From positions 1 through 64,000 of the forward strand of contig CALKHP010000060.1 of the NCBI GenBank assembly GCA_937988775.1: a stretch of DNA of 64,000 nt, given 5' to 3'. Made by a program: the position numbers and the translations under genes. The stretch is from an uncultured Alphaproteobacteria bacterium (GTDB lineage Bacteria > Pseudomonadota > Alphaproteobacteria > Rhizobiales > Beijerinckiaceae). Numbering within the stretch: the first letter of the stretch is position 1; the number at the start of each line of letters is the position of its first letter. The notes beneath the pieces were generated by a model. That model made no database searches. It was not told the DNA's origin and saw only the letters and a list, made by a program, of their open reading frames with translations. Shown piece after piece: positions 50,514-58,535 of the stretch.

Positions 50514-51286
50514 GCCGCGCGCCCGAGATAGGCTTCGAGCACGCGCGGATCGGCCTGGATTTCCCGTGGCGTGCCGGTGGCGATCAGGCGCCCCTGGTCC
50601 AGCACCGCGATGCGGTCGGCCACCGCCATGATCAGGTCCATGTGGTGCTCGATCACCACCAGCGCCAGGCCTTCCGCCTTGAGTTCGCGCAGCAGCGCGA
50701 TCAGCTTGGCGATGTCGGCGCCGCCGAGCCCGGCCGCCGGCTCGTCCAGCATCAGCACGCGGGCGCCGCTGCCATAGGCCAGCGCGATCGAGAGCAGGCG
50801 CTGCGCGCCATAGGAGATGTTGCCCGGCTTCAATGCATGCGCGCTTTCCGGGATGGCGAAGCGCAGCAGCAGGGCGCGCGCGGCGTCCATTGCCCGGCGC
50901 CGGCGCGCGGCCTCGCGCCACGGCATGAAAATCGCCGTCAGCAGCCCCGTGCCGTGCCGATCCTGCAGCACGGTCAGCATGTTCTCGGCCACGGTGAGGT
51001 CGTGGAAAAACGCGTTCTGCTGGAAGGCCCGCTTCAGGCCGCGCGCGGCGAGCCCGTTGGCGGGAACCTCGGTGATGTCCTCGCCGTCGAGCACCACGCG
51101 GCCGCTCCGCGGCGCGAGATTGGTCGCGGCATCGTAGCATGACGATTTTCCAGCGCCGTTCGGCCCGATAATGCCGAGGATTTCACCCGGGCCGACCTGC
51201 CAGTCGACCGCCTCGAGGGCGACCAGCGCGCCGTAGCGCACACTCAGCCCCTCGACCTGAAGCAACGATGGGGAAGCGTCTGGCAT
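50510..51286 (-). CDS. livG: ABC transporter ATP-binding protein, LivG type
   Basis: A 258-residue ATPase. Walker A IGPNGAGKSSCYDAATN, the LivG-type GLKRAFQQNAFFHDLTVAENML region, a somewhat unusual signature ISYGAQRLLSIALAYGSGA (SYGxQ rather than SGGxQ) and Walker B VLMLDEPAAGLGGADI with IEHHMDLIMAVADRIAVLDQG. The C-terminal LEAYLG is typical. ATG 51286 is chosen; a GTG lies immediately before it. A 94-bp gap separates it from the upstream binding-protein gene. Confidence 0.93.
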   Translation of the reverse strand: MPDASPSLLQVEGLSVRYGALVALEAVDWQVGPGEILGIIGPNGAGKSSCYDAATNLAPRSGRVVLDGEDITEVPANGLAARGLKRAFQQNAFFHDLTVAENMLTVLQDRHGTGLLTAIFMPWREAARRRRAMDAARALLLRFAIPESAHALKPGNISYGAQRLLSIALAYGSGARVLMLDEPAAGLGGADIAKLIALLRELKAEGLALVVIEHHMDLIMAVADRIAVLDQGRLIATGTPREIQADPRVLEAYLGRAA

Positions 51287-51383
51287 CACCGCTATCCGAT
51301 CGGGTAAGAGGGCAACGATGCCGCAGGGCGGGCAGATGCATCGCGAAATGCCCGCCCCCGGCCGATTCCGCCGCGAGACATGC

Positions 51384-52553
51384 TCAGTTCGGCTTGGTGT
51401 CCACCACGAGCTTCTGGCCCTTCACCGTGAACAGGTAGTGCCGGCTCTTCAACTGGCCGTTCGGCTCGAAATCCATCTCGCCGAAAATGGTGTTCTTGAA
51501 CGAGCCGCCGCGGATGCGCTTGGCGACCGGCTCCTTGTCGAGCGACTTCACCTCGTTCACCGCCATCGCCCATGCCTGCAGCGCACCGGCGCCAAGCGCC
51601 ATGAACTTGTCGGGCTCGTACTTGAACATCTCTTGCGTCTTGGCGACGAATTCCTTGTTGGCCGGGTTGGACGCGAACGGTTCGACGTTCGGAAAATAGA
51701 TGTCCGCGCCGATCAGCCCGTCGGCGGCGTCGCCCGCCACGCTGATGACGCTCGGCGCGATCGTGCCGACCGCCGCCACCAGCTTGCCGGGCAGGCGGCT
51801 CTGCTTGGCCTGGCGGATCAGTGCCGGCATGCCGAGCCCTTCATTGGCGTTGATGGCGATGGTGACCTCGGGGTTGGCGGCGCGCACGCTGGTCAGCGCA
51901 ACGCGGAAATCGGCCTGCGTGAACGGAAACTTCTCTTCCGCGACCTTTTCATAGGCATAGCCGAGCTTCTTGAGTTCTGCCTCGATCGAGGCTTGCGCGC
52001 CGTTGCCGTAAGCATCGTTCTCGGTCAGGAAGGCGATGCGCTTCGCCTTGGCGACCTTGGCGACGTAATCGGCAATGACGGCGCCGTCCTGCGAGTTCGA
52101 ACTGTTCAGGCGGATGGCGAGCGGATTGCCCTCGCCCGAAAGGATCGGGTCGGCCTTCGAGATCGCGGTGATGTCGAGGATGCCGGCGCGGTTGATCACC
52201 GGCTGCATCGCCAGCGTCACCGGGCTGTTCCAGCCCTCGATGATCACCGAGACGCCGGCCGAGATCAGTTCATTGGCGCGCGAGACGCCGATCGCCGGCG
52301 TCGATTCATCGTCACGCGACACGATCTCGATCTGGCGTCCCAGCACGCCGCCCTTGGCGTTGATCAGCGCCGCCATGACCTGGATGGCCTGCGTGACATG
52401 CTGGCCCTGCGGGCCGGCGCCGCCGCTGAGCGGGAAGATCACGCCGACCTTCACGGGGCCGCCGGCCTGGGCAAGCGCCGGCCCTGTCGCGGCAAGCGCG
52501 GCAACCGTGCCGAGCGCGAAGCCGCGGCGGCTGATCTGAGCTCTCGATACCAT
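51384..52553 (-). CDS. ABC transporter substrate-binding protein (Liv/aromatic type)
   Basis: A 389-residue periplasmic type I binding protein. The signal peptide contains a twin-arginine motif (ISRRGFALG) and ends near ALAQA. The mature protein starts VKVGVIFPLSGGAGPQGQHV, then QIEIVSRDDES, VIIEGWNSPVTLAM, and FLTENDAYGNGAQASIEAELKKLGY, all typical of Peripla_BP_6 proteins for branched-chain amino acids, urea or aromatic acids. GGGAGGA 8 nt before ATG 52553 favours that start over ATG 52559. Highly expressed binding proteins usually come first, as here. Confidence 0.94.
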   Translation of the reverse strand: MVSRAQISRRGFALGTVAALAATGPALAQAGGPVKVGVIFPLSGGAGPQGQHVTQAIQVMAALINAKGGVLGRQIEIVSRDDESTPAIGVSRANELISAGVSVIIEGWNSPVTLAMQPVINRAGILDITAISKADPILSGEGNPLAIRLNSSNSQDGAVIADYVAKVAKAKRIAFLTENDAYGNGAQASIEAELKKLGYAYEKVAEEKFPFTQADFRVALTSVRAANPEVTIAINANEGLGMPALIRQAKQSRLPGKLVAAVGTIAPSVISVAGDAADGLIGADIYFPNVEPFASNPANKEFVAKTQEMFKYEPDKFMALGAGALQAWAMAVNEVKSLDKEPVAKRIRGGSFKNTIFGEMDFEPNGQLKSRHYLFTVKGQKLVVDTKPN

Positions 52554-52601
52554 CTGCATGTCCTCCCTGTCGAAAACGGATTTTTGCTTCTTGTCGCGAG
52601 C

Positions 52602-52631
52602 AACATACTGATAAGTATCTTTTGAAGTCAA
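52602..52631 (-). promoter_or_regulatory. Promoter of the Liv/catabolic operon with candidate TetR operator 1
   Basis: On the minus strand a TTGACT -35 (52626-52631) is followed after 18 bp by TATGTT (-10, 52602-52607). The dyad ACATAC-TGATAA-GTATCT (52603-52620) fills the spacer and -10. Binding there would exclude RNA polymerase. The same 18-bp form is repeated at 52726-52743. Confidence 0.65.
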
Positions 52632-52725
52632 TGGGGCGGTCGCTGCCCATCGAAATGCCTTCCTGCAGCCAGTTGGTTCCTGATTTGCCGCGTGGATAAG
52701 GGGGGTGGTGATGGGGGCTTGCTAA

Positions 52726-52743
52726 ACATACCAAAACGTATCT
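52726..52743 (+). promoter_or_regulatory. Candidate TetR operator 2 at the plus-strand operon promoter
   Basis: ACATAC-CAAAAC-GTATCT: arms identical to the site at 52603, same 6-bp spacer, centres 123 bp apart. It lies between a TTGCTA -35-like element (52719-52724) and a TCTAAC -10-like element (52741-52746), 116 bp before the DUF35 gene. Confidence 0.65.
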
Positions 52744-52754
52744 AACTTGAGGTC

Positions 52755-52862
52755 ATGTCGACAACACCTCCCCGATTGGCGCCATGGGCGCCTGTGACGG
52801 CCGTCTGGCACGAAGCGCCGGCCTGTGGGCTCGCCTTCGCGCGCAAGGAGCAGGTCGCATGA
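52755..52862 (+). CDS. Possible 35-residue small ORF coupled to the DUF35 gene
   Basis: ATG 52755 opens a 35-codon frame whose TGA overlaps the ATG of the DUF35 gene as ATGA, the same coupling used throughout this region. The peptide (MSTTPPRLAPWAPVTAVWHE...) is proline-rich at the start, has one Cys, and resembles nothing I know. A GAGG precedes the ATG but too closely for a good Shine-Dalgarno, and the proposed promoter would give a nearly leaderless message. It may be a real small protein, a leader peptide, or a chance frame. Confidence 0.35.
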   Translation: MSTTPPRLAPWAPVTAVWHEAPACGLAFARKEQVA

Positions 52863-53245
52863 GTGCCGACCCGCGTTTCGATAGGCCTGGCCCTGATGAC
52901 GTCTTCAATGCCGCCCTTGCCGAGGGGCGTTTCCGGTTGCAGCGTTGCCGCGTTTGCGGGGCCATGCGCTGCCCGCCGGGGCTGGTCTGCCTGGCTTGCG
53001 GCTCGCCCGACCTTGCCTGGGTCGCGGTCAGTGGCGCGGGCGAGGTCTACGCCACCACCACGGTGCGGGCGCGCGAAGGCGATTACAACGTGGCCATCGT
53101 CGCGCTGGCCGAGGGGCCGCGGATGATGAGCCGTGTCGAGGGGCTTGCGCCGGAGGCGGTTGCGATCGGCATGAAGGTCATGGCGCGCATCGCGCCGGAG
53201 CCCGAGCCGCATGTCGTGTTCAAGCCGGTGGAGCACCAGCCATGA
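52859..53245 (+). CDS. DUF35 OB-fold/zinc-ribbon protein, thiolase partner
   Basis: A 128-residue acyl-CoA-associated protein. The zinc ribbon is CRVCGAMRCPPGLVCLACGS (four cysteines, about residues 33-52) and an OB fold follows (GAGEVYATTTVRAREGDYNVAIVALAEGPRMM). DUF35 proteins form complexes with thiolase-like proteins, for example in steroid side-chain retro-aldol lyases (Ltp2-ChsH2) and acetoacetyl-CoA synthesis. The next gene is such a thiolase-like protein, overlapping by 4 bp, so a heteromeric complex is expected. AAGGAG supports the start. Confidence 0.92.
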   Translation: MSADPRFDRPGPDDVFNAALAEGRFRLQRCRVCGAMRCPPGLVCLACGSPDLAWVAVSGAGEVYATTTVRAREGDYNVAIVALAEGPRMMSRVEGLAPEAVAIGMKVMARIAPEPEPHVVFKPVEHQP

Positions 53246-54390
53246 CGGCGCTGCGCGGGCAGGTTGCGGTTGTCGGCATCGGCAACACAAGGCGCTGGAA
53301 CGCGCCCGGGCGCACGCCGTTCGACCAGGCGCAAGAGGCGGCGATCCTGGCGCTGGAAGACTGCGGTCTTGGTCTGAAGGATGTCGACGGCCTGTTCTGT
53401 GCCATTTCCTCGTCGGGCCTGCCGGTGCTCAACATGGCGGAGAAGCTCGGCATCAGGCCGCGCCATGCCGACGGCACCATGGTTGGCGGCGCCTCCTTCC
53501 TGTTCCATCTCCAGGCGGCGGTGTCGGCGCTCGCGCACGGCCTGTGCGACGTCGCGCTCATCGTCTACGGCTCGAACCAGCTTAGCGCCGGCGGCCGCCT
53601 CGTCTCGATGCCGGACCCGCAGCCCTATGAGGCGCCTTACCGGCCGCGTTACCCGATCTCGAGCTATGCGCTTGCCGCCTCCCGGCACATGCATACCTAC
53701 GGCACCACGCGCGAGCAGCTTGCCGAGGTTGCGCTCTCGGCCCGTGCCTGGGCCAATCTCAACCCGGATGCCTTCGCGCGCGGCCCGTTGACGCGCGACG
53801 CGGTGCTGGGCGCGCGCATGATCAGCGACCCGCTGAGCAAGGCCGATTGCTGCCTGGTGACCGATGGCGGCGCGGCGCTGGTCCTGACCCGCGCCGATCG
53901 CGCCATGGATATGAAGGCGGCCCCTGTCTATGTGCTCGGCACCGGGACGGCGGTCAGCCACCGCCAGATCGCGGCGATGCCGGATCTGGCGACGACCGCG
54001 GCGGTTGAATCGGGGCAGCGCGCCTATGCGGCGGCGGGGCTCGGCCCGCGCGATATCGATCACGTCATGGTCTATGACGCCTTCACGATCACCACCTTGA
54101 TGTTCCTGGAGGATCTGGGTTTCTGCGCCAAGGGGGAGGGCGGCCCCTACATCGCCAGCGGCGCCATCGCGCCCGACGGCTCCCTGCCGGTCAACACCAA
54201 TGGCGGCGGCCTGTCCTGCAATCACCCCGGCATGTACGGGCTGTTCACCCTGGTCGAGGCCGTCGCGCAACTGCGCGGCATCTGCGGCGCCAGGCAGGTT
54301 GCCGGCTGCGAGGTGGCGCTGGCTCACGCCAATGGCGGCGTGCTTTCAAGCCAGGCGACGGCCATTCTCGGCAGCGCCGCCACGCTGTGA
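53242..54390 (+). CDS. Thiolase-like protein (SCP2-thiolase/lipid-transfer type)
   Basis: A 382-residue thiolase-superfamily protein. It begins QVAVVGIGNTRRWNAPGRTPFDQAQEAA, the start of the nonspecific-lipid-transfer/SCP2 group. The region where degradative thiolases have the nucleophilic Cys reads VGGASFLFHLQAAVSAL, with no Cys there, while C-terminal NTNGGGLSCNHPGMYG and HANGGVLSSQA remain. This matches Ltp2-like aldolases more than true thiolases, and the coupled DUF35 partner agrees. A retro-aldol or retro-Claisen carbon-carbon cleavage is the likely role. Confidence 0.88.
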   Translation: MTALRGQVAVVGIGNTRRWNAPGRTPFDQAQEAAILALEDCGLGLKDVDGLFCAISSSGLPVLNMAEKLGIRPRHADGTMVGGASFLFHLQAAVSALAHGLCDVALIVYGSNQLSAGGRLVSMPDPQPYEAPYRPRYPISSYALAASRHMHTYGTTREQLAEVALSARAWANLNPDAFARGPLTRDAVLGARMISDPLSKADCCLVTDGGAALVLTRADRAMDMKAAPVYVLGTGTAVSHRQIAAMPDLATTAAVESGQRAYAAAGLGPRDIDHVMVYDAFTITTLMFLEDLGFCAKGEGGPYIASGAIAPDGSLPVNTNGGGLSCNHPGMYGLFTLVEAVAQLRGICGARQVAGCEVALAHANGGVLSSQATAILGSAATL

Positions 54391-54415
54391 CCAATCAACG
54401 AAGGATTTTAGCATC

Positions 54416-55354
54416 ATGACTAGCGGAAATTCCACGGCGCAGGCAGGCCTCCTTGCCGGCAAGGTGGCGATCGTCACCGGCTCCGGCCAGGGCGTGGGAC
54501 GGGCATTGGCCGAGGGGCTTGCCAGGGCGGGCGCTGCCGTCGTCGTCAACGATATCGGCGTCACGCTGCATGGCGAGGTCGAGAACGCCTCCGCCGCCGA
54601 TGAAGCGGCGAGCGCCATCGTCAAGGCCGGCGGCAAGGCGGTCGGCAACCGCGATTCCGTCAGCGATCCGGCCGGCGCCGCGCGCATCGTGCAGCAGGCG
54701 CTCGACAGTTTCGGCCGCATCGACATCGTGGTGAACAATGCCGGCATCCTGCGCGACGCGATCTTCCATCGCATGGCCACCGAGGAGTGGCAGGCGGTGC
54801 TCGCCGTGCATCTCAACGGCTCGTTCAATGTCAGCCGCGCGGCCGCGGCGCATTTCCGCAAGCAGGAAAGCGGCGCCTTCGTGCACATGACCTCGACCGC
54901 CGGGCTCGTCGGCAATTTCGGCCAGGCGAATTACATGGCGGCCAAGCTCGGCATTGTCGGCCTGTCGCGCGCCATCGCGCTCGATCTCCAGCGCTTCAAC
55001 GTGCGCTCGAACTGCATCGCGCCCTTCGCCTGGAGCCGGATGGTGTCGTCCATCCCGACCGAGACCGAGGCCGACAAGGTACGCGTCGCGGCGTTGAAGC
55101 AGATGACGCCGGACAAGATCGCGCCGATGGCGGTTTTCCTGGTCTCGGACGCCGCCAAGGATATTTCGGGGCAGATTTTCGCGGTGCGCAACAACGAGGT
55201 CTTCCTGATGAGCCAGCCCCGGCCGGTGCGCAGCTTGCACCATGCTGGCGGCTGGACGGCGGAGGCGCTGGCGCACGAACTGCCGGGCGCGTTCAAATCC
55301 TCGCTCACGCCGCTCGAGCGCTCGGCCGACGTGTTCTCCTGGGACCCGGTCTGA
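54416..55354 (+). CDS. SDR family oxidoreductase, HSD17B4/MFE-2-like
   Basis: A 312-residue SDR. Motifs: VTGSGQGVGRALAEGLA, VNDIGVTLHGE, IVNNAGILRD, catalytic Ser in HMTSTAGLVGNFGQANYMAAKLGIVGLSRAIA with Y-x3-K. The VVNDIG and NNAGILRD forms are those of the dehydrogenase domain of peroxisomal multifunctional enzyme 2, which oxidises 3-hydroxyacyl-CoA. With the adjacent MaoC hydratase it reconstructs the two MFE-2 activities as separate genes. RBS AAGGA precedes ATG 54416. Confidence 0.92.
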   Translation: MTSGNSTAQAGLLAGKVAIVTGSGQGVGRALAEGLARAGAAVVVNDIGVTLHGEVENASAADEAASAIVKAGGKAVGNRDSVSDPAGAARIVQQALDSFGRIDIVVNNAGILRDAIFHRMATEEWQAVLAVHLNGSFNVSRAAAAHFRKQESGAFVHMTSTAGLVGNFGQANYMAAKLGIVGLSRAIALDLQRFNVRSNCIAPFAWSRMVSSIPTETEADKVRVAALKQMTPDKIAPMAVFLVSDAAKDISGQIFAVRNNEVFLMSQPRPVRSLHHAGGWTAEALAHELPGAFKSSLTPLERSADVFSWDPV

Positions 55355-55365
55355 GGGACGCGAGA

Positions 55366-56229
55366 ATGGCGCTCGATCCCGACAAGCTCCTCGCGCTGTC
55401 CTTCCCGGAAATCCGCCAGCGCTACACGGCGCGCGACAGCATCCTTTATGCGCTCGGCACCGGCTACGGGCTCGATCCCCTCAACGAGGGCGAGCTCCGT
55501 TTCGTCGATGAAACCAGGCTCGCCGCCGTGCCGACCATGGCGAATGTGCTGGCTTATCCCGGCTTCTGGATGCGCGACCTCGACACCGGCATCGACTGGG
55601 TCAAGGTCGTGCATGGCGAGCAGGCGATGGTGCTGCACCGGCCGCTGGCGCCGGAAGGCGAGATCACCGGGCGCACGCGCATCGTCGATATTGTCGACAA
55701 GGGGCCCGGCAAGGGCGCGTTGGTCTATGTCGAGCGCCAGATCAAGGCGGCCGAGGACGGGGAGTTGATCGCCACGCTGTTGCAGACGGTGTTCTGCCGT
55801 GGCGATGGCGGCTTCGGCGGCAAGCCGGCGGGAGGGCACAGCCCACACCCGACGCCGGAACGCGCCGCCGATCTGGTGGTCACCTTGCCGACGCATGCGC
55901 AGCTTGCCCTGATCTACCGGCTCTCCGGCGATCTCAACCCGCTGCATTGCGACCCGGCGGTTGCCCGCAAGGCGAATTATCCGCAGCCGATCCTGCACGG
56001 GCTCGCCACCTACGGCATCGCCGGCCATGCGCTGATGAAGGGCCTGTGCGATTACGATCCGGCGCGGTTCCGGGCCATCGAGGCGCGTTTCTCGGCGCCG
56101 GTCTTTCCGGGCGAAGCCATCACCACCGAAATCTGGCGCGAAGCGACGGGCGAGGCGGCGTTTCGGTGCCGCGTCGCGGCGCGCGAGGCAACCGTCATTG
56201 CCAACGGGCGCTTCGTCTACGCCGCCTGA
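55366..56229 (+). CDS. MaoC-type 2-enoyl-CoA hydratase (double hot-dog)
   Basis: A 287-residue hydratase-2 family enzyme. The N-terminal half is an inactive-looking hot dog (RDSILYALGTGYGLDP, typical MFE-2 hydratase start). The C-terminal half has the catalytic IYRLSGDLNPLHCDPAVARKANYPQPILHGLATYGI motif with the Asp/His pair. It hydrates trans-2-enoyl-CoA to (R)-3-hydroxyacyl-CoA, feeding the SDR encoded upstream. The gap to that gene is 11 bp. Confidence 0.93.
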   Translation: MALDPDKLLALSFPEIRQRYTARDSILYALGTGYGLDPLNEGELRFVDETRLAAVPTMANVLAYPGFWMRDLDTGIDWVKVVHGEQAMVLHRPLAPEGEITGRTRIVDIVDKGPGKGALVYVERQIKAAEDGELIATLLQTVFCRGDGGFGGKPAGGHSPHPTPERAADLVVTLPTHAQLALIYRLSGDLNPLHCDPAVARKANYPQPILHGLATYGIAGHALMKGLCDYDPARFRAIEARFSAPVFPGEAITTEIWREATGEAAFRCRVAAREATVIANGRFVYAA

Positions 56230-56267
56230 GGCTCGCCATTGCCGACATTTGGCCCTGGGAGGACGCC

Positions 56268-57428
56268 ATGGATTTTACCCTGAACGAACAGCAGCGTGCC
56301 CTGCAGGATAGCGCCCGGCGCTTCGCCCGCAATGAACTCGCGGCACTCGCGCGCACCGTCGAGGAGACGAGCGTGCCGGTGCCGCACGCCTGGCTCAAGC
56401 GCTATGCCGAACTCGGCTTTCTCGGCGTCAACACCGGCGAGGCGCATGGCGGGCTCGGCCTGCCGCTCCTCGACGCGCTGCTGGTGATGGAGGAATTCGC
56501 CAAGGTCTCGGTCGGCGTCGCCTTTCCGGTCTTCGAATGCTGCACCGGGCCGGTGCGCATCGTGGAAAGCCTTGGTGAGCCGGCCTTGCGCGATCGGGTC
56601 GTGCCCAGGGTCGTGGCCGGCGACATGCTGGTGGCGATCTCGATGTCGGAGCCCGATGCCGGCACGGCGCTGACCGATCTCTCCACGCGCGCCCGCCTCG
56701 AGGGCAGCGAGATCGTCATCGACGGCGCCAAGCGCTGGTGTTCCGGCGCCGGCCATTCGGAGGGCTATGTCGTGTTCTGTCGCTTCGATGGCGTGCCGGG
56801 CGCCAAGGGCATCGGCGCGGTCTTCGTCGAGCGCGATACGCCGGGGCTGAGCTTCGGTGCGCAGGAGGCCCTGATGGGGTTCCGTGGCGTGCCCTCGGCC
56901 GACATGCATTTCGACAATGTGCGCGTGCCGCGCGAGCACCTGCTGGTTGGGCCGGGCGGTTTCGCCAGCCTGATGGGGCTGTTCAATATCGAGCGGCTCG
57001 GTAATGCGACCATGGCGCTCGGCGTCGCGGCCGGCGCGCTCGATCAGGTCACCGCCTATGTGCAGGAGCGCCGGCAGTTCGGCAAGCCGATCGTCGATTT
57101 CCAGGCCGTGCAGATCAGGCTGGCCGAGATGGCGCTCAAGGTCGAGGCGGCCCGCCTGATGATCCATCGCGCCGCGGCCAACGCGGGCACCGGCTTGCCG
57201 ATATCGCGCGAGGCCGCGATGGCGAAATGCTTCGCCAACGAGATGACCCGCGAGGTGACCGGCGCCGCGCTGCAACTGATGGGCGGCTACGGCTACGCCA
57301 GGGAGTATGGCATGGAACAGCGCTTCCGCGATTCCTGGGGGTGGGGCATCGCTGGGGGCGCAATCGATATCCAGAAGGTCAATATCGCGGCCGATCTCGC
57401 CGGGCGCCGCTTCGACCAGCGCCGGTAG
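56268..57428 (+). CDS. Acyl-CoA dehydrogenase
   Basis: A 386-residue acyl-CoA dehydrogenase, the second in this region. Motifs: MDFTLNEQQRALQDSARRF start, AISMSEPDAGTALTDL, KRWCSGAGHSEGYVVFCRF, RRQFGKPIVDFQAVQIRLAEMA and LQLMGGYGYAREYGMEQRFRD. The position of the catalytic Glu in the usual YEGT segment reads WGIAGGAIDIQ, so the base may be elsewhere, as in isovaleryl- or steroid-type enzymes, or activity may be altered. GGGAGGA precedes ATG 56268. Confidence 0.92.
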   Translation: MDFTLNEQQRALQDSARRFARNELAALARTVEETSVPVPHAWLKRYAELGFLGVNTGEAHGGLGLPLLDALLVMEEFAKVSVGVAFPVFECCTGPVRIVESLGEPALRDRVVPRVVAGDMLVAISMSEPDAGTALTDLSTRARLEGSEIVIDGAKRWCSGAGHSEGYVVFCRFDGVPGAKGIGAVFVERDTPGLSFGAQEALMGFRGVPSADMHFDNVRVPREHLLVGPGGFASLMGLFNIERLGNATMALGVAAGALDQVTAYVQERRQFGKPIVDFQAVQIRLAEMALKVEAARLMIHRAAANAGTGLPISREAAMAKCFANEMTREVTGAALQLMGGYGYAREYGMEQRFRDSWGWGIAGGAIDIQKVNIAADLAGRRFDQRR

Positions 57429-57434
57429 CCGGCC

Positions 57435-58535
57435 ATGGCACGGGTGCTCATCGCCGGCGCCTCGGGCGTCATCGGACAACCGGCGCTCGCGGCCTTCGCG
57501 CGGGCCGGCTTCGAGGTCGTCGCCGTCTCGCGCCGCCCGCCCGATCTGCCGGCCGGCATCGCCTGCCAGCATCATGCGCTCGATCTCACCGATGCCGCCG
57601 CCTGCCGCGCGTTGGTGGCGCGCATCGGCGGCGTCAGCCATGTCGTCTACGCGGCGCTCTACGAGAAGCCAGGCCTGATCGAGGGCTGGCGCGACGAGAA
57701 GCAGATGGCGGTCAACCTCGCCATGTTCGCCAACCTGCTCACGCCGCTGCGCGCCACCGGCACGCTGGAGCATGTCAGCTTCCTGCAAGGCACCAAGGCC
57801 TATGGCGTGCATATCCGGCCGTTTCCGTCGCCGGCGCGTGAAAGCTGGCCGCGCCATCCCCATTGCAATTTCTACTGGCTGCAGGAGGATTGGGCGCGCG
57901 CCGAATTGATGCCGCACGGCATCGGCACGACGATTTTCCGGCCGCAGGTCGTGTTCGGCGACGCGGTTGGCGTCGCGATGAACATCACGCCGGTGCTTGC
58001 CGTGTTCGGTGCCATCTGCCGCGAGGAGGGGCTGCCATTCGCCTATCCCGGCGGCCCGGATTACCTGCTCGAGGCGGTCGATGCCCGCTTGATCGCCGAG
58101 GCGTTGCTATGGGCGGCCACGGCGCCGGCGGCGCGCGACGAGACGTTCAACATCACCAATGGCGACGTTTTCTGCTGGCGCGATGTCTGGCCGGCACTTG
58201 CCGGCGCGCTCGGCCTGCCGGATGCGCCCGCGGCCCCCTTGCGCCTGGCGGAATGGCTGCCGACGCAGGAAGCGGTCTGGCAGCGCATCGTGGCGCGCCA
58301 TGGCCTGCGGCAGACTTCGCTGGCGCAGCTTCTCGGTCAGTCGCACCACTATGCCGATTTCACCATGGCGACCGGCGCGGCCCGGCCGCCGCGCCCGGCG
58401 CTGGTCAGCACCATCAAGCTGCGTCAGGCCGGTTTTCACGCCTGTATCGATACGGAGCAGATGTTCCGTGAGCTTCTCGCGCTGCTGGCCGGGAAGCGCA
58501 TCGTGCCGGCAGCAGGGGGAGGAACGCGGTCATGA
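57435..58535 (+). CDS. PRISE-like SDR (progesterone 5-beta-reductase/iridoid-synthase family)
   Basis: A 366-residue atypical SDR. The nucleotide motif is VLIAGASGVIGQPALAAF; then AALYEKPGLIEGWRDEKQMAVNLAMFANLL, FLQGTKAYGVHI (the GTKxY motif) and NFYWLQEDWARAE, the FYW(Y)xxED signature of PRISE enone 1,4-reductases; TFNITNGDVFCWRDVWP is also typical. The family reduces activated C=C bonds of enones, including steroids, iridial precursors and small cyclic enones. It starts 6 bp after the dehydrogenase gene and overlaps the next gene as ATGA. Confidence 0.9.
   Translation: MARVLIAGASGVIGQPALAAFARAGFEVVAVSRRPPDLPAGIACQHHALDLTDAAACRALVARIGGVSHVVYAALYEKPGLIEGWRDEKQMAVNLAMFANLLTPLRATGTLEHVSFLQGTKAYGVHIRPFPSPARESWPRHPHCNFYWLQEDWARAELMPHGIGTTIFRPQVVFGDAVGVAMNITPVLAVFGAICREEGLPFAYPGGPDYLLEAVDARLIAEALLWAATAPAARDETFNITNGDVFCWRDVWPALAGALGLPDAPAAPLRLAEWLPTQEAVWQRIVARHGLRQTSLAQLLGQSHHYADFTMATGAARPPRPALVSTIKLRQAGFHACIDTEQMFRELLALLAGKRIVPAAGGGTRS

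Noticed and set aside
51292..51573. A 93-codon minus-strand frame between livG and the binding-protein gene
   Set aside because: It overlaps the 3' end of the binding-protein gene in another frame and has no motif; the real gap is only about 95 bp.
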